From Cephalopachus bancanus (Eukaryota > Chordata > Mammalia > Primates > Tarsiidae): a stretch of DNA of 64,000 nucleotides. Below the pieces are notes generated by a model. That model was not told where the DNA came from, did not search any database, and was given only the letters and a program-made list of their open reading frames with translations. Where the stretch lies: assembly GCA_027257055.1 (NCBI GenBank), contig JAPVLO010000621.1:620001-684000 (forward strand), in the 5' to 3' direction. Below are positions 23,320-34,919 of this stretch, one piece after another (the first letter of the stretch is position 1; the number at the start of each line of letters is the position of its first letter). The position numbers and the translations under genes were made by a program.

Positions 23320-23530
23320 CTCAAGTGACTGCCACTCGCCAGCTGCACTGGGGGGAGGTTTGGCTTTGTGGCAGCGTCCCCACGAGGCAGGACTGGTGTA
23401 GAAACTCGGCTTCTGGAGCCAGAATTCCCAAACTGTTCCTTAGAGCTGTGGCTTTGAACAAGAGATTTCCCTCTCGTGACCTTCATCTCTGGATCTACAA
23501 AGTGGTAGATCACGATAATACACATATATT
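23320..23530 (+). repeat. MIR element
   Basis: GCTTCTGGAGCCAGAATTCC, GTGGCTTTGAACAAG and TTCATCTCTGGATCTACAAAGTGG are MIR-like. Confidence 0.6.
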
Positions 23531-23764
23531 AATAACATATATAATGAACATTTGTATACCTGACCCTGAACTGTTGCCCCACATATTTAAAATAAAAAAT
23601 TATTTAAAAAAATCATTATATATATGCAATAAGACCAACAGCCTATGAATTCCCTTCTCTGTATCAAAGCTAGAGAAAGTCCAGCACAGAAGAGAGAAGT
23701 TCCGTGTTTTGCACAGGCGAGTGGCGCTTCCAAGGTAATCTCAACATCGTGATGGCCTGCAGGA

Positions 23765-23900
23765 TGCTCTGACATCATGCAGTCTGGTGGCTTAGTGCAG
23801 TCTGTGAAGTCAGATTCCTCATGCCTAAGCCCACTTCCCATAAGTCGATCGTCGCAAGACTTGCTCCTTGTGCCCATGTTTTGACATCTGTAAAAGTTGA
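23765..23900 (+). repeat. MIR element
   Basis: GTGAAGTCAGATTCCTCATG and GACATCTGTAAAAGTTGAG match the MIR layout. Confidence 0.5.
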
Positions 23901-24042
23901 GTCGTTGAAGTTGGGAAAGGGAGTTATAAATTCTCATCTCTCCCTCCAAATAAAGGCAGATACAGGCACTCAGTCATTGCCCAGCAAACATGAGCTTGCG
24001 TTGCTGGAGAGTGGCTCTGGGTGGTGTTGATATGACAGACAT

Positions 24043-24925
24043 TCTACCCTTGTTGATGAGGTATGCCCCCTCCCTCCCCTAGCAGTTTCCCTCAACTGCC
24101 AATCCCACCCTTCTTCCCCTGATAGTTTTCCATTACTGCCAAATGCTTTCTCATAATATTATAATTGTTCAAGGTCTGCTTACGAGTGAGAACATATGGA
24201 ACTCTGTTCTTTGTTTTTGTGATAGATCAGTGAGTATGATCGACTCCAAATCCATCCAAGTTGCTGCAAAGTCTGTATATTTGTCCTTCCTTATGGCTGC
24301 ATAATATTCCATTGTGTATATGTACATTTTCTTTATCCAGTCCAGCTTTGATGGGCAACATGGTTGGTTCTATGTTTTTGCTATTGTGAATAGAGCTGCA
24401 ATAAACATTTGTGTGCAGGTATCTTCTTTATAGAATAATTTGAGTTCCTCTGGGTATATTCCCAGTAGGGGAATTGCTGGGTCATATGGAAGGTCAATTT
24501 CTAATTCTTTCAGAAATCGCCACACTGTCTTCCAAAGAGGTGGTACTAGTTTGCATTCCCACCAGCAGTGTAGAAGCGTTCCTTTTTCTCCACATCCTTG
24601 CCAGCATCTGTTGTCGTTTGTTTTCTTAATGATGGCCATTCTTACTGGGGTTAGGTGGTATCTCAATGTGGTTTTGATTTGCATTTCTCTGAGGATGAGT
24701 GAGGCTGAGCACTTTTTCATGTTTCTGTTGGCTGCCCATGTCTTCTTCTGAGAAGTGTCTATTCATGTCTTTTGCCAAGTTTTTAAAGGGGCTGTTTTTT
24801 TTTTTCCTTTTGGTGAGTTTGAGTTCCTTGTAGATCCTAGATGTTAGGTCTTTGTCAGATATACAGTTGACAAATATTTTTTTCCCATTCTGTGAGCTGT
24901 CTCCCTGCTCTCTTGATGGTGGGAA
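24043..24925 (-). mobile_element. 5'-truncated L1, minus strand
   Basis: The 3' UTR at left (CCCTTGTTGATGAGGTATGC) leads into the ORF2 C terminus on the minus strand. 24720-24370 encodes a recognisable C-terminal domain with [15 protein letters not shown] and [18 protein letters not shown]. Nearly collinear with 15940-16915, so the same subfamily. Confidence 0.92.
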
Positions 24926-24944
24926 CTACAATTTCAACCCACTA

Positions 24945-25085
24945 TAATCACAGACTTGGAACGAAACTGCCAGAGTTTGAATCCCGGCTCTGCCACTTAG
25001 TAGCTTAGAGGTGGTAAAACTCTTAAACACTCTGAATGCCAATTTTTCTAACTCTAAAATAGGGATAATACTAGTTTCTTAGTAC
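24945..25085 (+). repeat. MIR element
   Basis: TTTGAATCCCGGCTCTGCCACTTAGTAGCT is a textbook MIR core. CTAACTCTAAAATAGGGATAATA is the MIR 3' region. Confidence 0.85.
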
Positions 25086-25430
25086 ATATGAATGCAATTA
25101 TAAAACAGCAAGAATTGGCATTTTTTAATTCATTCGTACTTGACTTAATTTTTTGGATTATCCTTGGATTAATTTCTCAGATGTGATCTATTGAAATTTC
25201 AGTTTGCTCTACTTTAGTGAAGATATTTCCTCCTAAAACATCAGTGGCTCAGGCCTTTCCAAACTCACCTTACTGCAGAATTGTGCAAACTATTTGCTAA
25301 ATTAAATAAAATTTGGCTTAAGGTGGTCTCCTTATTTAGAAAACTGCAACCTAACTTAAAATGCAAACAAACTGTAACCTAACTTGAGAGCATACCCTTT
25401 CGGAAAGCAAGTGAGACTCAACCAGTCATA
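25086..25430. other. Single-copy or unidentified old repeat
   Basis: AT-rich. A short near-repeat, AAACTGCAACCTAACTT and AAACTGTAACCTAACTT (about 25340 and 25368), is all I see. Confidence 0.35.
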
Positions 25431-25436
25431 GCAGCT

Positions 25437-26815
25437 TGTCGGGGACCAGCCCCGACGGAGGGAAGGGTTAGGACCGCAACGGAGAATCCAGATGGCGCTA
25501 GAAGAGACCACTCAGAGGCGATTTCTTCTGGGAACAGTCTGATCAGGACTGAAGCCAAATTTTATTTTGACTCCTTCCAACTTATATACCTTTTTCCATA
25601 CCCTCCATCAGTGTGTCAATCACTTTGGGGGCGTACAAACTTTATGCAAATTACGTATCACGAGACTTGCAAGTTTCCAGCAAACAATTACAATTCCATG
25701 ATACATGACGTGTTTCACAAAACTTACATTAAATTCACAGGTATACAATTTTTATACAGATTGTTCAAAGTGTTCTCCACAATGTTCAATAAATCATTCA
25801 CATTATACTCTTTGTTTCAGACCCTGATTAATACAAAAACTTTTCTAAGTTAAATCCAAGTTTACTGACTCCTAATGTTTTCAATGATTAATAGTATCAA
25901 TTTAACACTATACTATAATCTATAAGTTTACTTAAATGACTCAGTTATTCTATTAATCTATTATGGAATGTAGTGTCCTGTAATTCTATAACAATTAAAA
26001 CTTATTCTTAAATTATAAAACCTTACCATGACTTAAATGAATTTCCTATGTCTAAACTTTAATTTTTGTAATGATTGACCTTTAAATACTATGCTATATC
26101 CTTAATTCTTTTACAAATCGCATAGTAACTATTATATTTGAATAATGTAGCCAAAAGAAACAAAACAGCAAGCATAAATTTGCTCAAATATACTCTAAAA
26201 CGTAACTATAAGTGTATAAATTATATTTTATCCTAACAAGTCTACTCTAGAAATCATATAGTAGCTTTCACAGCCCTGAGTAAGGAAATGGATGGCCACA
26301 TGGCCTCAGGCTGAGGTAAACAGAGGCAGACAGAGTTTTGGTATGAAACAAAGGCATAGTCGGTATGAAACAAAGGCATAGTCGCCAAGTTAATGGCTTT
26401 GACTGCAGACAGTTTTCGGTATTTAACAGCACAAAGGCAAGGAAATGTATACCTGTAATGGGACAATAGCAATCCTTTCTGCCTGGCCAGGAACAGGGCA
26501 ATAAGACTATGATGGTAATTTAGTCTCTAATCTTAGCTCTAGGGGAAACTGCTTAAGAGTTGACTCACCAGAGAATAGAAGTTTGAAAAATATCTAGAAA
26601 GAAGTAAGATTTAGAAAGGACAAGGTCATTCTGCTGTATAACCTTTCATCAGACGTATAGAGATTTTTCTTATAAGTTTTACTGCCATGTATGCACACTG
26701 GTCATCAATCACACGCCAATATTATAGGTATAACTGATATCCTATGTCAGAGGCGATCTTCCAGATGGGCCTTTACAGGCCTCAGCCATGTAGCTATAGA
26801 TGTTGGCTCCCAACA
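25437..26815 (-). mobile_element. Solo LTR, 1379 bp, class II (betaretrovirus-like), minus strand
   Basis: Plus-strand edges are TGTCGGGGACC at left and GGCTCCCAACA at right. On the minus strand the element therefore starts TGTTGGGAGCC, the start typical of class II (ERVK/IAP/MMTV-like) LTRs. It is bounded by an exact 6-bp duplication GCAGCT (25431-25436 and 26816-26821), the size typical of class II integration. At about 1.38 kb it is long, comparable to MMTV-type LTRs. I see no superantigen-like or other convincing ORF. A 22-bp unit, GGTATGAAACAAAGGCATAG plus TC, is duplicated in tandem at 26339-26382. No internal genes, hence solo. Confidence 0.85.
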
Positions 26816-26904
26816 GCAGCTGGGCTTTCATCCAATCATCGGCTGCAAACTGCGCAGGCATATTCAAATAAGGCTAGCACCAGCTACAACCAATCAGACT
26901 GTTT

Positions 26905-27118
26905 CTTTTTTCCCTTTTATTTAGTTATCTTCAAATTTAAATTTTATTTTAAAGATGTGGTGTACAATTTGGGACTAGGTATAAAATGGTCATTGTACAG
27001 GTAACATTTGGGGCTCATTTTTGTCCCTAATTCACCTGGTTTGAAATCAGGTACACTTATCAATGAAATGTGCCCACCTCCCTCCCCTGAAAGTTTCTGA
27101 CTACTGCCAATCCCTTTT
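26905..27118 (-). mobile_element. Short L1 3' end, minus strand (first of three)
   Basis: TTTAAAGATGTGGTGTACAA, ATTTGGGGCTCATTTTTGTC and CTGACTACTGCCAATCCC are antisense L1 3' UTR. Only about 200 bp of the 3' end inserted, just right of the class II LTR. Confidence 0.85.
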
Positions 27119-28318
27119 CTTCTATTTTTAAAAAAAATTTTAAAGATGTGGAGTACAATTCAGGTTTGGTATACAAATGTTCATTATTCAGGTACCCTTG
27201 TTGATGAGGTGTGCCCCTCCCTCCCCTGGCAGTTTCCCTCAACTGCCAACCCCACTCTTCCTCCCCTGGCAGTTTCCCACTACTGCCAATCCCTTTCTTA
27301 TAGTATTATGATAATTGTTCAAGGTCTGCTTATGAGTGAGAACATATGGTACTCTGTTCTTTGTTTTTGTGATAGATCACTGAATATGATAGACTCTAAA
27401 TCCATCCAAGTTGCTGTGAAGTCCATATGTTTGTCTTTCTTTATGGCTGCATAATATTCCATTGTGTATATGTACCACATTTAAAAAAATCCAGTCCAGC
27501 TTTGATGGGCAGTATGGTTGGGTCCATGTTTTTCTTACTATTGTGAATAAAGCTGCAACAAACATGTGTGTACAGGTATCTTTATGGTAGAATGACTTGA
27601 GTTCTTCTGGGTATATTCTCAATAGGGGGCTTTCTGGGTCATGGAAGGTCAATTTCTAGTTCTTTCAGAAATTGCCACACTGTCTTCCAAAGAGGTTGCA
27701 CTAGTTTGCATTCCCACCAGCAGTGTAGAAGCATTCCTTTTTTGCCACATCCTCACCAGCATCTCTTATTTTTTTAAATTAATGATGGTCATTCTTACTG
27801 GGGTTAGGTGGTATCTCAATGTGGTTTTGACTTGCATTTCTCTGATGACTACTGAGGCTAAGAACTTTTTCATATGTCTGTTGGCTGTCCATATATCTTC
27901 TTTGAGAAGTGTCTATTCATGTTTTTTGCCCACTTTTTAATGGGGCTGTTTTATTTTTTCCTTTCGGTGCATTTGAGTTCCTTGTAGATTCTAGATGTTA
28001 AGCCTTTGTCAGATATACAGTTGGCAAATATTTTTTTCCCCATTCTGTGGGCTGTCTCCCTGCTCTCTTGACGGTTTCTTTTACTTTGTAGAAGCTTGTC
28101 AGTTTGATGAGGTCCCACTTGTCTATCTTATCTTTTATGGTATGGGCACTTGGGGTTTTGATCAGGAATTGGTTGTCAGTTCCAATTTCCATAAGGGTGT
28201 CTCCTGTATTTGCTAAGATTCTTGTACTTTGAGGTTTTACATTTAGGTCTTTGATATATTTAGAGTTAATTTTTGTGTATGGTGATAGGAGTCTTATTTC
28301 AATCTTTTGCATGCGATC
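27119..28318 (-). mobile_element. 5'-truncated L1, minus strand (second of three)
   Basis: It starts with T/A-rich sequence and AAAGATGTGGAGTACAATTC and continues through the 3' UTR into ORF2. On the minus strand 28312-27998 reads [20 protein letters not shown] and [18 protein letters not shown]. The 3' UTR has an internal duplication (CTCCCCTGGCAGTTTCCC twice). Confidence 0.92.
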
Positions 28319-29012
28319 AGTGCCAATCCTTTTCTTATAGTATTATCATAATTGTTCAGGGTCTGCTTATGAGTGAGAACATGTGGTACTCAGTTCTTTG
28401 TTTCTGTGATAGATCACTAAATATTATAGACTCTAAATCCATCCAAGTTGCTGTGAAGTTCATAATTTTGTCCTTCTTTATGGCTGCATAATATTCCATC
28501 ATGTATATGTACCAGATTTAAAAAATTCAGTCTACTTTCGATGAGCAACATGGTTGGTTCCATGTTTTTGCTATTGTGAATAATGCTGCAATAAACATAC
28601 ATGTGCAGGCATCTTTTTTGTAGAATGACTTGAGTTCCTCCGGGTACCTTCCCAGGAGAGATATTGTTGGATCATATAGAAGGTCAATTTTTAGTTCTTT
28701 TAAGGAATCCCCACACTGCTTTCCACAGAGGCTGTAGTAGTTTACACTCCCACCAACAGTGTAGAAGCATTCATTCCCTTTTCACCACATCCTCTCTACC
28801 ATCTGTTGTTTTTGAATTATTGATGATGACCATCCTGACTGGAGATAGGTGGTATCTCAGTATGGTTTTAATTTGCATTTCTTCGGTGATTAGTGAGGCT
28901 GAGCATTTTTTCATGTATCTATTGGCTGCTTGTATATCTTCTTTTGGGAAGTGTCTGTTCATATCTTTTGCCCAATTTTTAATAGGGCTGTTTTTTTTTC
29001 TTTTTGGTACAT
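28319..29012 (-). mobile_element. L1 3'-part fragment, minus strand (third of three)
   Basis: TGCCAATCCTTTTCTTATAG to TTTTTAATAGGGCTGTTTTT repeats, in the same orientation, the 3' UTR and ORF2 C terminus of its left neighbour. The sequence differs enough to be a separate copy. Confidence 0.88.
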
Positions 29013-29355
29013 TTGCCTCACAGTGTGGCCTTGCACTGAGAACGTACGTATCTCTCCTTGTTACAAAATAATATAAGGGAAAGGAAAGGAACTAAGAGAG
29101 AGCATGACAATGAAGAGAATGAAGAAAAGAAGGAAGACACACAAACCAACAAACAGAGAGACAAACAACCAGTAAAAAAGACAAGAAAAAAGAAAAATAA
29201 TAAAACATTGAAAAAATTTAAAAAAGGCACTAAAACTGACAATATGAGATTTTCACACTCATATATGCCCTTATTTGAAAAAAAAAATAGAAGGAGTAAA
29301 ACAAACAAAATACACCCCCCTGACGCAGACTATATCTTAAAAAAGCAGGTAGAAT

Positions 29356-29405
<50 letters not shown>

Positions 29406-30360
29406 TAATCTTCGAGCACCCTCTTGTGGCAGTTTCTGAGACTTCAGGTTTCTTACAGGCTTGACTGAAGCACTGCTTTTCTTGGCTTGTGGCAGGAGGG
29501 AGGATTGCCAAGGGGAGAGGTTTCCTAGTTATAAATCTGTCCCCTGTTCACTCTGGGTGGTCAGGGGAGGCTGCAAACTGTCCCCAGTTGATCCGCTTAT
29601 GTTCAGCACTTTCCATGTGTGCTGATCTGGATGCTCTCTGCCTGGATCTCACGATTCGGGAGTCACTGGGAAAAAAAGAGTTCTGGGTCACTTTAAAACT
29701 CACCGCCACTCACCCACTGTGGACTGGGCTGGGTTCTTTTTTCTGATTGCAGCCACAAACTGCAAATGCCTCAGTTGGGGTATGGGGTGTCTGACTCTCC
29801 TCACAGGGTCTGTCCCTCTGGGGATACTGCACCTGGGGTATCTGCTCTGGGTTGACAGTGATCACTCTTGGAGAGGTGCTGAATTCACTCCTTAGTCTCA
29901 GGGAGTAGCCCCATTGTTCATGTGGGCAGGCCAGAGCCTGTCTCTGTCTCTGTCTCTCCCCCCACCACCAGGTACCAAGACAAAGTTGGTAGTGATGTCT
30001 CTGTGTTTTGTCCTCAGCTAGGACACAGCAATGGGTTCCTCTGGTGCATTTTCTCTGCATTCCTGCTGCTAGTGTCTGATCAGGTGCCGAAGGCTGTAGG
30101 GACGATGGTGCACTTTTCTGGGTAGTGTTGCAGAGATGGTGCCTGCCTCTGGGCCTTAAAGTGCACTGAGCTCCGAGTAGCCACATGGGGCAGTGGCCTG
30201 AACAGTAGAGCTCAGGCCTCTTGTTCCCAGGTCTCCACTCAATCATACATCTGCACACCCCTTTGCCAAGTCATTAGCATGTATATTCCTTTCTGTGTCC
30301 ATTTATGTGGAGACTCAAGCACTCCGACTGACTCCGTAGCCACCTTGGGTCCCCCCAACA
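29013..30360 (-). mobile_element. L1 5'-UTR-like block with a (CA)n run, minus strand
   Basis: A purine-rich AAAGGAAAGGAACTAAGAGA tract, an uninterrupted (CA)n run (29358-29402) and a GC-richer block with GGGTTCTTTTTTCTGATTGC and TAGTCTCAGGGAGTAGCCCC resemble the 5' UTR seen antisense at 62900-64000: purine-rich tract, then CTGGG/CACTG-rich sequence. If correct, the third L1 fragment may be one internally deleted element whose 3' end joins its 5' UTR at about 29012. Subfamily not identified. Confidence 0.5.
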
Positions 30361-30512
30361 ATCAGGTTATTTCTGTAGGCTACTTCCTTTTTCTGTCTGT
30401 TCCCCATTGTTGGATGGAATGCTCTGAAGTGCTGTCCAGTTCATGAATCATGTTTTTACTCAAATAAACTCTGCTAAGTTTAATTCATATACAGTTTGTG
30501 TTTTAACACATC
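30361..30512 (+). mobile_element. Possible LTR 3' portion
   Basis: TTTACTCAAATAAACTCTGC (AATAAA near 30461) followed by TTTGTGTTTTAACA at 30512 resembles the poly(A)-U5 end of an LTR. The start is not recognisable. Confidence 0.35.
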
Positions 30513-31320
30513 TCCAATTACCTTCCACAACGTACACCTGGGATTTCATAGCTGGAAATCCAACTTACTTTTCTCTTACTCAAAATTGACATTTTTTTTC
30601 CTTCTATAGGCTGCCTCTTAGGTTGGCCATGGTGAATATCGATGGCTAGTGGCCCTAAAAATAGACCAGCAGCTGCTGCATCACTGTGGGAGTCAATGTA
30701 AGTACAAACTCTAGGATCAAAACTGGACCCACTTGGACAGTAACTCTTATCTGGGGAGCCCAGCAATGTGTTTCCACAAGCTCTCCAAGGAATTCTAACC
30801 ATGCTAAAGTTTAAGAACCACTGGGTTAGGGATGAGGGAAAGATCAGAGACAAGATGAGGGCTCTGGTTAAGGAGGGGATTCGTGTTAGGACTGTTCAGT
30901 AAAGAAAGCATTTAGGGAGTGACGCTGTAAATAATGCTAATATTAAGAGACCCCACTGGGCTAGTGGTTAATCTTCGAAAGTTCTTGCGTTTTTTAATTT
31001 TAAAAAGTGCGTGTGTGTGTGCCTAGATGATCATACGCAATAGAAGTTCTGGAATTCTGTGTTGAGAACTGACAGTTTTTGAATTCTGTCCTCCCTTCTT
31101 GGTGCCTTAAATAGCCTGAGGCCCTAGATACCCACTAGTGACACCTGGGCACTGTTGTATGCCTTTGGGGGTCTTGGAGCGAGTCTAAGCTTAGATGCTG
31201 GGGAGAAATTATGGGATAAAGTAGGGCCCAGATCATAGTTAGAGTTCAAATAATTCACTGAGTGTCAAATAAAGGATCATAAGGTGTGATCTATGGCATA
31301 AGATGAGGGGACAGTTATCA
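30513..31320. other. Single-copy DNA, no gene recognised
   Basis: ACCACTGGGTTAGGG near 30820 hints at the end of a hAT-type repeat. A short (GT)n lies near 31008. Nothing else can be supported. Confidence 0.35.
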
Positions 31321-31682
31321 GCCAGCAGTCTCCAAAGAAACAGAAGCAACAAGAAATTGATTGATTGACTGATTTTAAGAAATTGGCTCATGCAATTTGT
31401 GGAGACTGGCAAGTCCAAAATCTGTAGAGCAGGCTGGAAGTTTGGAAACTCAGGGATGATTTGGTGCTGCAGTTTTGAGATAGAATTTAATCTCTAGAAA
31501 ACCTGTTTTTGCTCTTAAGGTCTTCAACTGATTAGATTAGGCCCACTCAGATTATCAAGGTCAGCTGATTACAGATGTTAACTGCATCCACAAAACACCT
31601 TTAATAACACATAGACTTCCATTTGATTAAATAACTTGGTACTGTAGCCTACCCAAGTTGTCACATAAGTTAACCATCACAG
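31321..31682. repeat. Old eutherian interspersed repeat (family uncertain)
   Basis: CTCCAAAGAAACAGAAGCAA, AATTGGCTCATGCAATTTGT, CTTCAACTGATTAGATTAGG and TTGTCACATAAGTTAACCATCACA are phrases of a dispersed mammalian repeat I recognise by pattern (ERVL/LTR-like) but cannot name securely. Confidence 0.6.
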
Positions 31683-32549
31683 ACATCATCAGGGCCCATC
31701 GGTAAAAATGAAAGGACTTTCATTAGTAGTTCATCAGCAACACTTGAAACTGAACAGATGTGTGTGTAGAGGGTGACTGCAAGGGTGCAGAGTTATTTGC
31801 AGTTTCTGAATTAAAAAAAATTTTTCTTCTTTTCTTTTTTATTTTAATTTTTATTTTCACAGAATGGGGAAGAGGATGAAGATCTTGGGTTTCACCTGCT
31901 GACTGATCAGAGTCAGTTAAACCACAAAAGGTGTTGTGTTGGTCTCATATGCTGCTACAGAATCGTTCAATAAGTCCCGTAAATTAGGAACCTTGGTTTG
32001 AAACAAGGCCGATGATTCCTTCCTGAGAGTCTAATAAAGAGGTGGGGGGCCTCCCAAGAATTAGAGGGGTTGACTGTGCTTCCTGGGATGTGGGGGACTT
32101 TTATTTTGGATAGAAATCCCAAATAAAAACGACTTCCCATTATTAAGTAGTCACTTTCAGGCATGTGTTCAATGTCACAGATTTGGTCCATAGCCCCTAC
32201 CCTTTTATTTATTTATTTAGAAAGCAAGGTTTATTTAGAAGACAGAAAAGCTCCCACAGTGGGAAGGGACCCGAGGGGGTTGCCCACCCCTACCCTTTAA
32301 TCTATTTTCTACAAAAGAGTCATGTGCACAGAGGTCAGGAAGCCGATGAAAAATATTCCACTTCGTCTTCCTCTTTTATTTTTTAAGTTTAAACCACAAG
32401 AATACATTTATTATTTTTATTTTTTGGCTTTTATTTATTTATTTGTTCATTCGTTTATTATTTTGGGAGAAGAGATAGTCAGAAGCTGGTTAGGCAGACA
32501 GAGAGAGGGCCTCGAGGAGGCTTAACCGCAGGAAGGTGCCCTGCACCAC
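31683..32549. other. Unassigned, TTTATT-rich sequence
   Basis: Several TTTATTTATTT blocks (32205-32220, 32430-32460) and a duplicated CCCCTACCCTTT phrase. This may be decayed LTR, but no termini are visible and no gene is seen. Confidence 0.35.
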
Positions 32550-33057
32550 CTCTGTTATAGAACTGTTAGTTGAGAATGTGGTTAATGCCGTTGAGAGCAT
32601 CCTCTCAACCCAGGATGTACTGCTTAAAGGACTTTTTTGCTGCTTCAACGCAGGCACAGCAGCTTAACTAAATGTCCTAACTTGACTTCGGCTTATTATA
32701 ATATGGCTCAACATAGGATTTGCATTGCAGTTTTACTCTCCCCCAGTGGACTTTTCAGTGGTACTTATGGGTAATATTCAAGATGGAGTAACTTTGGTCA
32801 AGTACCCTCAGACATAAAAAATGGGTCTCAGGAAGGAGGGGGCGGATGAGATGCCAGTGAGAGAAACGCCCCCCAACCCCCCAAAAAAGATAAAACCACA
32901 AACAAACTCCTAGCACTGGTAACTCATTTTTGGGCCTCCTCTTTTCTCTAGAGAGAGTTTTGTTGCTTAATAAACTTCTTTCACTCATCCTTTTGGAAGG
33001 TTCCTTCATCTTCTTGGGCACGGGACAAGCACCCGCGGTTGCAGGTCTGAGCTGACA
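32550..33057 (+). mobile_element. Probable LTR, plus strand
   Basis: AATAAACTTCTTTCACTCATCC (signal at 32969-32974) is followed by a U5-like stretch ending GTCTGAGCTGACA near 33057. The start TGTTATAGAACTG near 32553 is tentative and no duplication was found. Confidence 0.4.
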
Positions 33058-33149
33058 GTGGAAGTAAAAACTCCTGCAACAATTTTAGACTCAGGGGGCG
33101 CACCTGGGTATTGTTCCACATGTCCATGTCACACAAAAAAATACATCAC

Positions 33150-33690
33150 TCTCACTGCCACCAGCGCCCCTCCTTCATACCTGCAGACGCCGGATTCCCG
33201 CGGCAAGCGACGCCGGAGCGCAAGGTTTTGGACCGGAAGGCGACGCGGAACTCCTGTTCTCTCCTCACGCACATCCGGAAAGAGCACCCGGACTGTTTAA
33301 GGAGACGGGACTCGTGCCTGGGCGGGCGTCTAGAGGCAGGTCCTGGGGTCCCGATCGGGGAAAGAAGGGACAGAGGGTACACAGCGAGAGCACGGGATGT
33401 CACGAAGCCCTGGTCGTAGCTTCTTGTCCGTTCGCGGAAAAGGGGACATAAGCACACGCCGCAGAATCTCACGTGCGCCTCTCCCCAGAAATACAGCGAA
33501 CTCGCCTGTTTGTGGAGCTCGGGCCACCCTGTGTCAGCGACTGCTGGCTGGATGCAGAGCGCAGAGGGGACAGTTGGGGGCAAATCTTTCCTGCAGGGCC
33601 TGAGGTGGAGCCTGGAGTCATCGGAAGCCAGCAGGCCTGGCCAGGGCTTGACACGCCCTCGCCTCAGGCACACGCTTAATCCAGCCTGAA
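33150..33690. promoter_or_regulatory. GC-rich, CpG-bearing block, function unknown
   Basis: CpG density rises sharply (GACGCCGGATTCCCGCGGCAAGCG region, 33185-33300) and falls away by about 33690. Frames of 102 codons (plus, 33111-33419) and 173 codons (minus, 33673-33152) overlap here, as GC-rich DNA produces by chance, and neither resembles a known family. A minor CpG island or decayed GC-rich retroelement leader are both possible. Confidence 0.4.
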
Positions 33691-33879
33691 TGTGTGCTTC
33701 TTCTCGGCTTGTCTACTGACTGTCCACTCTTCTGTCGGTTTCAGTAGCAAGTATCCGAAAAGACATCCGATGACCCGTCCTTCTTACTGTCGAAATGAAT
33801 GGGAATTTTTATCCGTAATATTCTGTTCAGATTTCTGGAGTTGAACTATTTATCTAGGTGAAGGTATAAAACCTTCTGC

Positions 33880-34130
33880 TTTTTCCTAGAGTGATTTGAG
33901 TTCCTCTGGGTATATTCCCAGTAGGGGGATTGTGGGGTCGGGTGGAAGATCGATTTTTAGATCTTTCCGGAATCTCCACACTGTGTTCTGAAGAGGTTGT
34001 ACTAGTTTACAGTGTGGAAGTGTTCTCTTTCCCCGCATCCTCTCCAGCATCTGTTGTTTTTTGAGTTATGGATGATGGCCATCCTGACTGGAGTTAGGTG
34101 GTATCTCAGTGTAGTTTTAATTTGCACTTA
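33880..34130 (-). mobile_element. L1 ORF2 C-terminal fragment, minus strand
   Basis: AGTTCCTCTGGGTATATTCC and TGGATGATGGCCATCCTGAC are antisense L1 ORF2 C-terminal sequence. Confidence 0.85.
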
Positions 34131-34919
34131 TATTTTTTACATTTTATTTTAAAGATGTTGTGTACAATTCAGGGTTAGGAATACAAATGTTCATTATGCA
34201 GGTACTCTTGTTGATGGGATGTATTCCCCCCCCCCCCGCAGTTTCCCACTTCTGCCAATCCCTTATAGTATATGATAATCATTCAAGGTCCACTTATGAA
34301 TGGGAACATGTGGTACTCAGTTCTTTGCTTCTGTGATAGATCACTCAGTATTATAGACCCCAAGTCCTTCCAAATTGTTGTAAAGTTCATAATTTTGACC
34401 TACTTTATGGCTGCACAACTTTCCATTGTGTATATGTACCACATTTAAAAAATCGAGTTCTCTTTCAGTGGGCAGCACGGTTGGTTCCATGTTTTTGCTA
34501 TTGTGAATAAAGCTGTAATAAACATGCATGTGCAAGTAGCTTTTTCATAGAGTGATTTGAGTTCCTCTGGGTATATTCCCAGAAGGGGATTTTGGGGTTG
34601 TATGGAAGGTTTATTTTTAGATCTTTAGGAATTGTCACATAGTTTTCTGCAGAGGTTGTACAAGTGTTACCTTGTTGCCACATCCTCTCCAGCATCTGTT
34701 GTTTTTTGAGTTATTAATAGGCCATCCTTAATGAAGTTAAGTGGTATCTCAGGTGGTTTTAATTTGTATTTCTTTGATGACTAGTGAGGCTGAGCGTTTT
34801 CTCATGTATCTGTTGGCTGCTCGTATGTCTTTTGAGAAGTGTCTCTTCATATCTTTTGCCCACTTTTTAATAGGGCTGTTTTTTTTCTTTTCAGCACTTT
34901 TGAGTTCCTTTTAGAGCCT
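34131..34919 (-). mobile_element. 5'-truncated L1, minus strand (left arm of inverted pair)
   Basis: 3' end at left (TTAAAGATGTTGTGTACAAT), then 3' UTR and ORF2 C terminus, ending near the AGATC at 34919. A (C)n run lies at about 34227-34237. Confidence 0.88.

Noticed and set aside
25437..26815. Possible superantigen-like gene in the long class II LTR, by analogy with MMTV
   Set aside because: Frames on the LTR sense strand are short (77 codons or fewer) with no family resemblance.
29358..29402. CRISPR-like repetition
   Set aside because: Simple dinucleotide repeat without spacers. No CRISPR array occurs in the window.
29058..29511. Open frames with Thr-His or Val-Cys repeats
   Set aside because: They read through the (CA)n run and purine tract of an L1 5'-UTR-like block.
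33152..33673. 173-codon minus-strand open frame in the second GC-rich block
   Set aside because: No recognisable domain, overlapping frames on the other strand, and base composition alone explains it.
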